DNA of 64,000 nucleotides. It comes from Citrobacter sp. FP75 (GTDB taxonomy: Bacteria; Pseudomonadota; Gammaproteobacteria; Enterobacterales; Enterobacteriaceae). This document shows positions 56,684 to 64,000 of this stretch, in pieces. Location: the NCBI RefSeq assembly GCF_018342065.1, contig NZ_JAFDOE010000001.1, forward strand, positions 1,302,001-1,366,000, in the 5' to 3' direction. The notes below the pieces were generated by a model. That model was given only the letters and a program-made list of their open reading frames with translations, was not told where the DNA came from and did not search any database. Within the stretch, counting starts at the first letter, position 1. Each line of letters opens with the position of its first letter. Position numbers and translations under genes: made by a program.

Positions 56684-57191
56684 AAAGGCCCCATGATGGT
56701 ATGTATAAGTCATACAAAAAATCCCCGGAATAAAACCAGGGAATATTAAAAAGCTGTTTTAAACCGTTTTAATAAGAACCGCTGCATTCTCTACTAATCA
56801 TCAGTTCGGCGAAAGTATTTAAAATAAAATTTTTACTGTGTATTGTTAGTGAATAGTCATAAATATGAAACAATAAATACAACCGCATAACCTGAGAAGT
56901 CGTTTCAACTGACTTAAATTAAATTCAGCGTAAATGTCGTGCGCAAAAATAAAACTAACTCAAAATGATATTGTGGGGTTTTTAGCATAAACAAAAAGCC
57001 TATTATATTTTGTAGGGTATGAATACAAGACATTTTTTCTGATTGGTGTGACGGCCATTGTGAGGTCTTAGCCACACGAGAACCAGGGTCGGTTAGCTGT
57101 TTTTTAGCTGAGCAAATGTGAATTAAATGCTTCTGTATGGTTATTTGATAACTTAATAATAATGACATGTTAATAAATGTGGGCCTGTAAC
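56684..57191. other. AT-rich intergenic region between aer-like gene and monooxygenase operon
   Basis: 508 bases without a supported gene. It should hold the divergent promoters. I see no convincing operator, hairpin or repeat in it; the frames here are short and lack ribosome sites. Confidence 0.6.
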
Positions 57192-58190
57192 ATGTCATAT
57201 CGTCTGAGTATTCTCGACAAAAGCCCCGTAGGGGAAGCTGAAACTGCGGCCATTGCGCTTGCCCGCACGCTGCACCTGGCACAGCTGGCGGAAGCGTGGG
57301 GATATCACCGTTTCTGGATAGCTGAACACCACAATACGGTCCAGCTCGCCAGCCCATCTCCGGAGCTGGTGATCGCCTGGATCCTCGGTCAAACGCAGCG
57401 TATTCGCGTTGGGTCTGGTGGCGTTATGCTGCAACATTACAGTCCGTACAAAGTGGCGGAAAACTTTAATCTTCTGGCTTCACTGGCCCCCGGCCGCGTT
57501 GATCTTGGCGTTGGAAAAGCGCCGGGCGGCTTACCGCTGTCAACGCAGGCGCTCCAGCAGGGGATTCACCAGAAGGAAAAGGGGTGCTTTGCCGGGCAAC
57601 TTTCTCAGCTCAACGGCTGGCTGGCGTTGACCGGGACAGAAACCGGGCAAACGGTATTCCCGACGCCTATCCCGCCTACGCCGCCACAACGATTCGTGCT
57701 GGGAGCCAGCGTGGAAAGCGCACAGCTGGCGGCAGAGTCTGACTGGAACTTTATCTTTGCCGCGCACCTCAACGGTGCCCCGACTCTGCTGCGCGATGTG
57801 CTGACATACTGGCAAGCCAACAGTTCGCGCCCGACGATTGTCGCCGTGCAGGTCATTGTGTCACACAGTGCAGAGATCGCCGCTCAGCTGGCGGAGAACG
57901 TGCAAATCTGGGGCGTTGAGCTGGAGGACGGTCAACGCGTGACGGTCGCCAGCGAAGAGCAGGCGCTGGCGTTCGCCGCACAGGCGGGCAGCGCACCGCG
58001 AAAAATTGCCCGTCGTGCGCAGACGTTGTTGCACGGTACTGCCCTGGAGGTGGCGGCAAAACTCCATGCCCTGCACGCGGAATACGGCATTGATGAGTTC
58101 ATCATCGATACCCCGGTGGCGGAAGGTCATGCGCGTCTGGCATCGCTACGTTTGTTGGCACAAGCCCATAGCGCCGTGGAGGTGGTCTGA
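57192..58190 (+). CDS. LLM-class flavin monooxygenase, MsnO8-like
   Basis: 332 residues from the ATG at 57192 (MSYRLSILDKSPV). Luciferase-like monooxygenase: YHRFWIAEHHNTVQLASPSP, then RVGSGGVMLQHYSPYKVAENF and GRVDLGVGKAPGG, the MsnO8 group. Uses reduced flavin from a partner reductase. First gene of a seven-gene operon; its stop overlaps the next start by one base (TGATG). It probably oxidises an organosulfur compound or its intermediate. Confidence 0.88.
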   Translation: MSYRLSILDKSPVGEAETAAIALARTLHLAQLAEAWGYHRFWIAEHHNTVQLASPSPELVIAWILGQTQRIRVGSGGVMLQHYSPYKVAENFNLLASLAPGRVDLGVGKAPGGLPLSTQALQQGIHQKEKGCFAGQLSQLNGWLALTGTETGQTVFPTPIPPTPPQRFVLGASVESAQLAAESDWNFIFAAHLNGAPTLLRDVLTYWQANSSRPTIVAVQVIVSHSAEIAAQLAENVQIWGVELEDGQRVTVASEEQALAFAAQAGSAPRKIARRAQTLLHGTALEVAAKLHALHAEYGIDEFIIDTPVAEGHARLASLRLLAQAHSAVEVV

Positions 58191-59311
58191 TGTCACTGGC
58201 CTCGACGCTTATCGGCTGGCGCCGTGAACTGCACCAGTACCCGGAACTGTCGCTGCAGGAGGTGGCTACCACGGCGCGTATTCACGACTGGTTGTGCGCT
58301 GCTGACGTCAACATTCTGCCGTTTGAATTGAATACCGGTCTGGTTGCGGAAATCGGTCAGGGGGACGATGTCATCGCCCTGCGGGCAGATATCGACGCCT
58401 TGCCGATAGAAGAGAATGCTAATGTTGCGTTTCGCTCCGTGATACCGGGAGTGATGCACGCCTGCGGACACGACGTTCACACCAGCGTTATGCTTGGTGC
58501 GGCGCTGCTGTTGAAACAGCAGGAAACCGAATTACCGGGGCGGGTACGCATTTTGTTTCAGCCCGCAGAAGAAAACTTTGGCGGCGCGAAAACGTTAATC
58601 CGCGCCGGGGCGCTACAAAACGTGGCGGCAATTTTCGGCATGCACAACGAGCCGGGGTTGCCGGTGGGTGAGTTTGCCACGCGGGGCGGCGCATTTTATG
58701 CCAACGTTGATCGCTTCGTGCTGCGCATCCACGGCAAAGGCGCACATGCCGCGCGACCGCACGAAGGCAAAGATGCCATTCTGCTTGCCAGTCAGTTGGT
58801 GACGGTGTTGCAAGGCGTGGCCAGCCGGGAGGTTAACACGCTGGACTCGGTGGTGCTGAGCGTCACCCGTATTCAGGGCGGCAACACGTGGAACGTGCTG
58901 CCAGAATCCGTTGAACTGGAAGGGACGCTCAGGACGCATCAAACAACCGTTCAGCAGCAGGTCAAAAAGCGGGTCAGCGATATTGCTGCCGGTTTTGCTC
59001 ACGCCTTTGGCGCACAAATTGACGTTACCTGGTATGCCGGTCCCACGGCGCTGGTGAATGATTCACGCTGGGCAGAGATTGCCACCGAGGTGGCAAAAAA
59101 GTCCGGTTACACCACACACTATGCCGACCTGCATATGGGCGGAGAAGACTTTGCTGTCTATTTGCAAAATACGCCCGGCGCATTTGTCAGTATTGGTAGC
59201 GCCAGTGAATACGGATTACATCATCCGGGATTTAATCCGGACGAACGTTTAATTGAACCCGCCGCGCATTACTTTGCACATTTAGCAAAAACGGCATTCG
59301 CACACCTTTAA
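58190..59311 (+). CDS. M20-family amidohydrolase/deacylase (YxeP-like)
   Basis: 373 residues. Metal site residues in [19 protein letters not shown] (residues about 85-103), the catalytic glutamate pair in [11 protein letters not shown], and the dimerisation domain following. Members remove N-acyl groups from amino acids; in the B. subtilis yxe operon YxeP deacetylates the product made by the monooxygenase. Position between two monooxygenase genes and with a GNAT gene nearby supports an acetylation-oxidation-deacetylation scheme. Confidence 0.9.
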   Translation: MSLASTLIGWRRELHQYPELSLQEVATTARIHDWLCAADVNILPFELNTGLVAEIGQGDDVIALRADIDALPIEENANVAFRSVIPGVMHACGHDVHTSVMLGAALLLKQQETELPGRVRILFQPAEENFGGAKTLIRAGALQNVAAIFGMHNEPGLPVGEFATRGGAFYANVDRFVLRIHGKGAHAARPHEGKDAILLASQLVTVLQGVASREVNTLDSVVLSVTRIQGGNTWNVLPESVELEGTLRTHQTTVQQQVKKRVSDIAAGFAHAFGAQIDVTWYAGPTALVNDSRWAEIATEVAKKSGYTTHYADLHMGGEDFAVYLQNTPGAFVSIGSASEYGLHHPGFNPDERLIEPAAHYFAHLAKTAFAHL

Positions 59312-59336
59312 GTTTACCTGTTGGGTAGGGGTTATT

Positions 59337-60650
59337 ATGGCTAAAAATCGGCAACTACGGCTCGGCACTATTTTGCATGGCGCATCGGGAAATATGTCCG
59401 CATGGCGTCATCCGGCAGCGATTGCCGACGCCAGTATTAATTTTGAATTTGTCAAAGATACCGCGTTAATTGCCGAAGCAGGCAAGCTTGATTTTATTTT
59501 TGTTGCCGATGGTTTGTATATCAACGAGAAATCCATTCCGCATTTTTTAAATCGTTTTGAACCGCTCACGGTACTATCAGCACTGGCGAGCATAACCAAA
59601 AATCTGGGACTGGTGGGCACGGTATCGACGTCATACAGCGAACCGTTTACTACCGCACGGCAATTCGCCAGCCTGGATCATCTCAGCCAGGGGCGCGCCG
59701 GGTGGAACGTGGTGACATCGCCGCTGGAAGGCTCGGCAAAGAACTATTCGCGGGCGCAGCACCCGGAACATGCTCAGCGTTACCGCATTGCCGATGAGTA
59801 TTTACAGGTGGTGAAAGGTCTGTGGGATTCCTGGGAAGACGATGCGTTTACCCGTAATAAAGCGAGTGGTGAATTCTTTAATCCGCAGAAACTGCACACG
59901 CTCAATCATCATGGCGATTATTTTCAGGTCGCCGGCCCTTTAAATATTGGCCGTACGCCGCAGGGACGACCGATTATATTTCAGGCTGGGGCGTCTGAGG
60001 ATGGTAAAAAATTAGCGGCGCAGCATGCTGACGCTATTTTTACTCATCAGGAGTCGCTGGCAGAGGCTAAAATTTTTTATCAGGATGTAAAAAATCAACT
60101 CGAAACCGCCGGGCGACATGCCGATCAACTGCATATATTCCAGGGCGTCAGCGTCATTGTTGGCGACAGCGAACAGGACGTTGAACAGCAATATCAAGCT
60201 ACCGCCGCGCTGGTCTCCATAACCGACGCCCTGAACTACCTTGGTCGCTATTTTGAACATCATGATTTTGCACAGTATCCACTGGATGCGCCGTTCCCGG
60301 ATATTGGCGACCTCGGACAAAACAGTTTTCGCAGTACCACCGATGAGATCAAACGCAATGCGCGCGAGCGGGGATTAACGCTACGTCAGGTGGCGCTGGA
60401 GGCTGCCAGCCCGCGTCCGCGCTTTAGCGGCACGCCGGAGCAGGTAGCCGACGGTCTGCAACAGTGGTTCGACGAGAGAGCTGCAGACGGTTTTATCATT
60501 CAGGGCGGAACGCCGGACACCTTCCCGCGCTTTGTTGAACAGGTTATTCCGCTGCTTCAGGCACGCGGTCTGTTCCGTCTTGAATACCCCGGCACAACCC
60601 TGCGCGCAAGCCTGGGTTTAGCGACACCTGCAAACCAATTCGCACAATAA
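59337..60650 (+). CDS. NtaA/SnaA/DszA-family flavin monooxygenase (YxeK-like)
   Basis: 437 residues. Signature blocks [39 protein letters not shown] and [11 protein letters not shown], as in the nitrilotriacetate/dibenzothiophene-sulfone monooxygenases and YxeK. Works with free reduced FMN. In the B. subtilis pathway the homologue cleaves the C-S bond of N-acetyl-S-(2-succino)cysteine. RBS in GGGTAGGGG, 8 bases ahead. Confidence 0.9.
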   Translation: MAKNRQLRLGTILHGASGNMSAWRHPAAIADASINFEFVKDTALIAEAGKLDFIFVADGLYINEKSIPHFLNRFEPLTVLSALASITKNLGLVGTVSTSYSEPFTTARQFASLDHLSQGRAGWNVVTSPLEGSAKNYSRAQHPEHAQRYRIADEYLQVVKGLWDSWEDDAFTRNKASGEFFNPQKLHTLNHHGDYFQVAGPLNIGRTPQGRPIIFQAGASEDGKKLAAQHADAIFTHQESLAEAKIFYQDVKNQLETAGRHADQLHIFQGVSVIVGDSEQDVEQQYQATAALVSITDALNYLGRYFEHHDFAQYPLDAPFPDIGDLGQNSFRSTTDEIKRNARERGLTLRQVALEAASPRPRFSGTPEQVADGLQQWFDERAADGFIIQGGTPDTFPRFVEQVIPLLQARGLFRLEYPGTTLRASLGLATPANQFAQ

Positions 60651-60661
60651 GAGAGAACGCT

Positions 60662-61594
60662 ATGCAGAAAAAATCATTACTCCTGGCGCTGTCACTGGCA
60701 TTTAGCGCTACCGTCTGGGCAAATGACGTCACCATCAACGGCACGGGCGTGAGCCTGGAGGCCAATAAAACGCCGATCAACACGGCGAAAAATCCACAGG
60801 CGATCGCACAGTTGCCCGCCAACCTGCATTTGGCCGTACCGGGCAAATTCACCGTGGCGATTGCCGGGCTGAGCCAGCCGCCGCTGACCGTCTTTGCGGA
60901 CGACAATAAAACGCTGATCGGCAGTGAGGCGGATATCGCTCGTCTGGTGGCAGACAGCCTGGGGCTGGAACTCAACGTCGTGCCCACGTCATGGGAAGAC
61001 TGGCCGCTGGGCGTGGCTTCCGGCAAATATGATGCTGCGATCAGCAATATTACCGTCACCAAAGCGCGTAAAGAAAAGTTCGACTTCGCGACTTATCGTA
61101 AGGATTCACTCGGTTTTTACGTCAAAACCGGCAGCAAGTTGACCAAAATTGAACAGGCAAAAGATATCGCCGGACTGCGCATTATTGTCGGTTCCGGGAC
61201 GAATCAGGAAGCCATTCTGCTGGCGTGGAACGAAGAGAATCTGAAGAAAGGATTGCCCGCGTTTACGCCAGTTTATACCAAAGATGATGCCGCCCAGACG
61301 CTGGCGCTGCAGTCAGGTCGCGCCGACGCGTATTTTGGCCCTAACGTTATCGGTGCCTGGAAAGCGGCGTTGAACGGTAAAACACAACTGGTGGGTAGCG
61401 TCGATGGCGGCTGGCCAAAAGCGGCGCATATCGCCGTGACGCTGAAAAAAGACAGCGGTCTGGTGCAGCCGGTACAAACCGCGCTTAACGGCGTGATTGG
61501 CAACGGCGACTATGACAAGGTCCTGAACCGCTGGGGCGAAGGCGTGGAGCGCATTCCACAATCTGAAATCAATCCGGCCGGTTTAGGCGACTAA
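60662..61594 (+). CDS. Amino-acid-type ABC transporter binding protein (YxeM-like)
   Basis: 310 residues; signal peptide MQKKSLLLALSLAFSATVWA then a family 3 binding fold (FTVAIAGLSQPPLTVFADDN, YDAAISNITVTKARKEKFDF). A start extension between signal and fold (residues 21-60) is unusual. It should bind the operon's substrate, probably an S-substituted cysteine or similar. Confidence 0.9.
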   Translation: MQKKSLLLALSLAFSATVWANDVTINGTGVSLEANKTPINTAKNPQAIAQLPANLHLAVPGKFTVAIAGLSQPPLTVFADDNKTLIGSEADIARLVADSLGLELNVVPTSWEDWPLGVASGKYDAAISNITVTKARKEKFDFATYRKDSLGFYVKTGSKLTKIEQAKDIAGLRIIVGSGTNQEAILLAWNEENLKKGLPAFTPVYTKDDAAQTLALQSGRADAYFGPNVIGAWKAALNGKTQLVGSVDGGWPKAAHIAVTLKKDSGLVQPVQTALNGVIGNGDYDKVLNRWGEGVERIPQSEINPAGLGD

Positions 61595-61603
61595 GGGGGC
61601 TAT

Positions 61604-62113
61604 GTGAGCGATCAATTCCGCGTGGTCTCACCTGAAGCCAGCGAGCTGCGGCCAATCCTTAACGGACTGTTTGGCGAATATTCCGCGCGCTACGGTGATT
61701 ATTTTTCCCGTGATGCTGAAATTGAGCTGACGGAATGGTACCTGGCGCCGCAGGGGATCTTTGTGGTGCTGGAGCGCGACGGCAAGATTATCGCCACCGG
61801 GGCCTACAAACCTTATGACCAGGACACGGCTGAGATTAAACGTATCTGGACCCAAAGCACCCTGCGTAAGCAGGGACTGGCAGCACGCGTGGTACAGGAA
61901 CTGGAACGACGGGCGCTACTGGCAGGCTACAGCCGTATCTACCTGACCACCGGTTTTCGTCAGCCGGAGGCGGTTCAGCTGTACTTAAGTCAAGGCTACG
62001 ACCCGCAATTTGATATTGCTCGGGATCCCGAAGAGTACAGCCAACCACCATTCGACGGACGGCTGCGCTTTACCAAACTGTTGACTGTCGCAGGTCAGGC
62101 AAAAATTGCCTGA
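61604..62113 (+). CDS. GNAT N-acetyltransferase (YxeL-like)
   Basis: 169 residues starting at GTG (61604) after AAGGGGG. GNAT acetyl-CoA site IWTQSTLRKQGLAARVVQEL and the RIYLTTGFRQPEAVQLYLSQ strand-helix pair. By analogy with YxeL/SnaB it would acetylate the amino group of the imported compound before C-S cleavage. Confidence 0.87.
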   Translation: MSDQFRVVSPEASELRPILNGLFGEYSARYGDYFSRDAEIELTEWYLAPQGIFVVLERDGKIIATGAYKPYDQDTAEIKRIWTQSTLRKQGLAARVVQELERRALLAGYSRIYLTTGFRQPEAVQLYLSQGYDPQFDIARDPEEYSQPPFDGRLRFTKLLTVAGQAKIA

Positions 62114-62122
62114 GGAGAAAAA

Positions 62123-63049
62123 ATGAAAACGACGGAAACCATCAAAGTCGTCCCGGCACGCTATCCGCTGCGTACGGCAGGTGCGATCGTTGCGCTGTTT
62201 GTACTGGCGACGCTCGTTCAGTCGGTGGCGTTTAACCCGCGCTGGGAGTGGGGCGTGTTTGCCCGCTGGTTCTTTGACCCGGTGATTGTGTCCGGTCTGG
62301 GGCAAACGTTGCTGTTGACTCTCATCGGCACGCTGTTGAGTATCGTGTTCGGTGGCCTGCTGGCGCTGGCCCGGCTCTCATCGTCCTGGTTGTTGAATAG
62401 CCTGGCGTGGGGATATATCTGGCTGTTTCGCTCGCTGCCGCTGATCGTAGTGCTGATTATTTTGTACAACTTCTCGTATCTGTACGACACGCTGGCGATT
62501 GGCATTCCGTTCACCGGCGTTCAGTGGGGTAACTTTGCGACCATCAATGTACTGGGTCAGTTCTCCACTGCGGTGGTGGGCCTGACGCTGGTGCAAAGCG
62601 CCTATACTGCTGAAATTATTCGCGGGGGATTTCTGGGGGTTGATCACGGTCAGTATGAGGCCGCGGCCGCACTGGGTTTACCGGCCTGGCGACGTACTCT
62701 GCGCATTATTCTGCCACAGGCATTGCGCACCATATTGCCTGCCGGATTCAATGAAATTATCAGTCTGGCGAAAGGTACGGCGATGGTTTACGTGCTGGCG
62801 ATGCCGGAGCTGTTTTACACCATCCAGATGATCTACAACCGCACGCAGGAGGTGATCCCACTGCTGATGGTGGGGGCAGTGTGGTATCTGGTGATCACCA
62901 GCGTCCTGTCGTTTATTCAGCACCTGGTTGAACGTGCGCTGGCCCGCAGCGAACGGCGTTCAGCCATCAATACCGCCCGGGTGAGTCGTGCGGAAAAGCG
63001 CCGCCGTCAAATTTCGCCGCAGGAGACCGTCCATGTCCCACTCGCCTGA
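62123..63049 (+). CDS. Amino-acid-type ABC transporter permease (YxeN-like)
   Basis: 308 residues. Polar amino acid permease, HisM/GltJ type, with the cytoplasmic EAA loop [18 protein letters not shown] and [14 protein letters not shown]. An N-terminal helix (residues 18-40) and a basic C-terminal tail are extra to the core. Overlaps the ATPase gene by 17 bases. Confidence 0.92.
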   Translation: MKTTETIKVVPARYPLRTAGAIVALFVLATLVQSVAFNPRWEWGVFARWFFDPVIVSGLGQTLLLTLIGTLLSIVFGGLLALARLSSSWLLNSLAWGYIWLFRSLPLIVVLIILYNFSYLYDTLAIGIPFTGVQWGNFATINVLGQFSTAVVGLTLVQSAYTAEIIRGGFLGVDHGQYEAAAALGLPAWRRTLRIILPQALRTILPAGFNEIISLAKGTAMVYVLAMPELFYTIQMIYNRTQEVIPLLMVGAVWYLVITSVLSFIQHLVERALARSERRSAINTARVSRAEKRRRQISPQETVHVPLA

Positions 63050-63806
63050 AGGCCACATTTCCATTACCGGCGTCAGCAAGTACTTCGGTCGCCATAAAGC
63101 ACTGGATGACGTGTCGCTGGAGATCCCTCCAGGTACGGTGACGGTGATTCTCGGACCATCGGGTTCGGGGAAATCAACGTTACTGCGGGCCATAAACCAT
63201 CTTGAGCGCGTTGACGAAGGCTTTATTCAGATCGATGGCGACTATATTGGCTATCGTCGTCAGGGAGATAAGCTGTATGAACTGAAAGAAGCGGAAATCC
63301 TGCGCCAGCGCGTCAACGTGGGATATGTGTTTCAGAACTTTAATCTCTTTCCGCACTTAACCGTGCTGGAGAACTTGATTGAAGCGCCGATAGCCCACGG
63401 GCTGGCATCACGTAAAGGCGCTACCGAGCGGGCATTATCCTTGCTGGACGCGGTAGGTTTGCGCCATAAAGCCGATGCCTGGTCGCGTCACTTGTCCGGC
63501 GGGCAGCAGCAGCGCATTGCCATCGCTCGTGCGCTGGCGTTGAATCCACGCGTGATGTTGTTTGATGAACCGACTTCCGCATTGGATCCTGAACTGGTGG
63601 GTGAAGTGTTGGATGTCATAAAAGCGCTGGCAAAGTCCGGCACGACGTTGGTGGTGGTGACGCACGAGATTGGTTTTGCCCGGGAAGTGGCGGATCAGGT
63701 GGTGTTTATGGTCGATGGCAAAATCGTTGAACAAGGCAGCAGCGAGCAGGTGCTGAATCATCCTCGCCATCTACGTACCCAGCAGTTTTTATCGAAAGTG
63801 CTGTAA
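63033..63806 (+). CDS. Amino-acid-type ABC transporter ATPase (YxeO-like)
   Basis: 257 residues from the ATG at 63033, 6 bases after AGGAGA. Walker [12 protein letters not shown] (about residue 41), Q-loop [15 protein letters not shown], signature [15 protein letters not shown], Walker [13 protein letters not shown]. Energises uptake with the adjacent permease and binding protein. Last gene of the operon; a hairpin follows. Confidence 0.94.
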   Translation: MSHSPEGHISITGVSKYFGRHKALDDVSLEIPPGTVTVILGPSGSGKSTLLRAINHLERVDEGFIQIDGDYIGYRRQGDKLYELKEAEILRQRVNVGYVFQNFNLFPHLTVLENLIEAPIAHGLASRKGATERALSLLDAVGLRHKADAWSRHLSGGQQQRIAIARALALNPRVMLFDEPTSALDPELVGEVLDVIKALAKSGTTLVVVTHEIGFAREVADQVVFMVDGKIVEQGSSEQVLNHPRHLRTQQFLSKVL

Positions 63807-63812
63807 TGATAA

Positions 63813-63838
63813 TGTGCGGCACAAGGCTGTGCCGCACA
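63813..63838. terminator. Terminator between the operon and the dehydrogenase gene
   Basis: TGTGCGGCACA and TGTGCCGCACA pair perfectly around AGGC, between convergent genes. Confidence 0.7.
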
Positions 63839-63842
63839 GGGA

Positions 63843-64000
63843 TTACAGGGTGACGACGATTTTACCCACCTGTCCGTTGGACTCCATATACTGGTGGGCC
63901 TTAACGATATCGTCAAAAGCGAAGGTTTTATCAATCAGCGGCTTGAGCTGACCTGATTGCAGACCTTCAATGATGAACCGTTTTGCCCGCGACAGCTTTT
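63843..64000 (-). CDS. Medium-chain quinone oxidoreductase/alcohol dehydrogenase, C-terminal end only
   Basis: The last 52 codons of a minus-strand gene that continues past the window. Its product ends with PLIDKTFAFDDIVKAHQYME then NGQVGKIVVTL, the C-terminal dimer-side motif of MDR-superfamily quinone reductases and zinc-independent dehydrogenases. Full identity cannot be set from this piece. Confidence 0.85.
   Translation of the reverse strand, partial: KLSRAKRFIIEGLQSGQLKPLIDKTFAFDDIVKAHQYMESNGQVGKIVVTL

Noticed and set aside
56914-57357. 147-residue ORF on minus strand
   Set aside because: Overlaps the start of the well-supported monooxygenase gene in antisense and has low-complexity AT-derived content.

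Overview
The window looks like chromosomal DNA of an enterobacterium, most likely the Citrobacter freundii/braakii group. The first (cut) gene matches, from memory, Citrobacter phytase. From trg onward the gene order follows the E. coli K-12 trg-ydcI-ydcJ-opgD-ydcH-rimL-ydcK-tehAB-ydcL ... ydcO-ydcN-ydcP-yncJ ... ydcR-ydcSTUV-patD-yncL-ortT-ydcY-ydcZ-mnaT-curA-yncE-ansP segment, with Salmonella-like srfABC inserted. No database search was possible; identifications rest on reading the translations.

Region 1 (1-763): 3' end of a periplasmic phytase with its terminator.

Region 2 (about 870-7630): an AT-rich accessory island between phytase and frmR. It is flanked by imperfect copies of a short core plus the frmR promoter/operator, with G-rich repeats just inside each end and an internal decayed tyrosine integrase. 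Cargo: a Kiwa-type pair (kwaA-kwaB) behind a promoter whose -10 is covered by a LexA-type box; an overlapping pair of a PRTase-like protein and a NADAR-domain protein (the best candidate for a little-described system); a 91-residue orphan; a second LexA-type box before a tiny ORF; a 281-residue membrane/coiled-coil protein; and a truncated holin. It reads as a small defence island built from prophage or satellite debris.

Region 3 (7686-20671): frmR-frmA formaldehyde detoxification (no frmB next to it), a Trg-type chemoreceptor with an NWETF tail, ydcI, a family II pyrophosphatase, ydcJ, opgD, ydcH, a VOC protein, rimL, ydcK and tehAB.

Region 4 (20841-37758): ydcL, a DMT exporter divergent from an AraC regulator, benE, sutR, rlhA, yncJ, a CioAB-type cytochrome bd oxidase with a DUF2474-like small subunit, the MocR regulator ydcR, the ydcSTUV polyamine-type ABC transporter and patD.

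Region 5 (37955-55020): an MFS/AraC pair, small membrane proteins YncL and OrtT (divergent), srfA-srfB-srfC, a DppA-like binding protein, ydcY, ydcZ-mnaT with a divergent XRE-cupin regulator, curA, yncE behind a Fur-like site, a YgdI/YgdR-type lipoprotein and ansP.

Region 6 (55142-64000): an Aer-like PAS chemoreceptor, then a seven-gene operon (two flavin monooxygenases, M20 amidohydrolase, binding protein, GNAT acetyltransferase, permease, ATPase). Its content matches the Bacillus subtilis yxe operon for S-(2-succino)cysteine breakdown, so it probably imports and dismantles an S-substituted cysteine or similar organosulfur compound. The window ends inside a medium-chain dehydrogenase on the minus strand.
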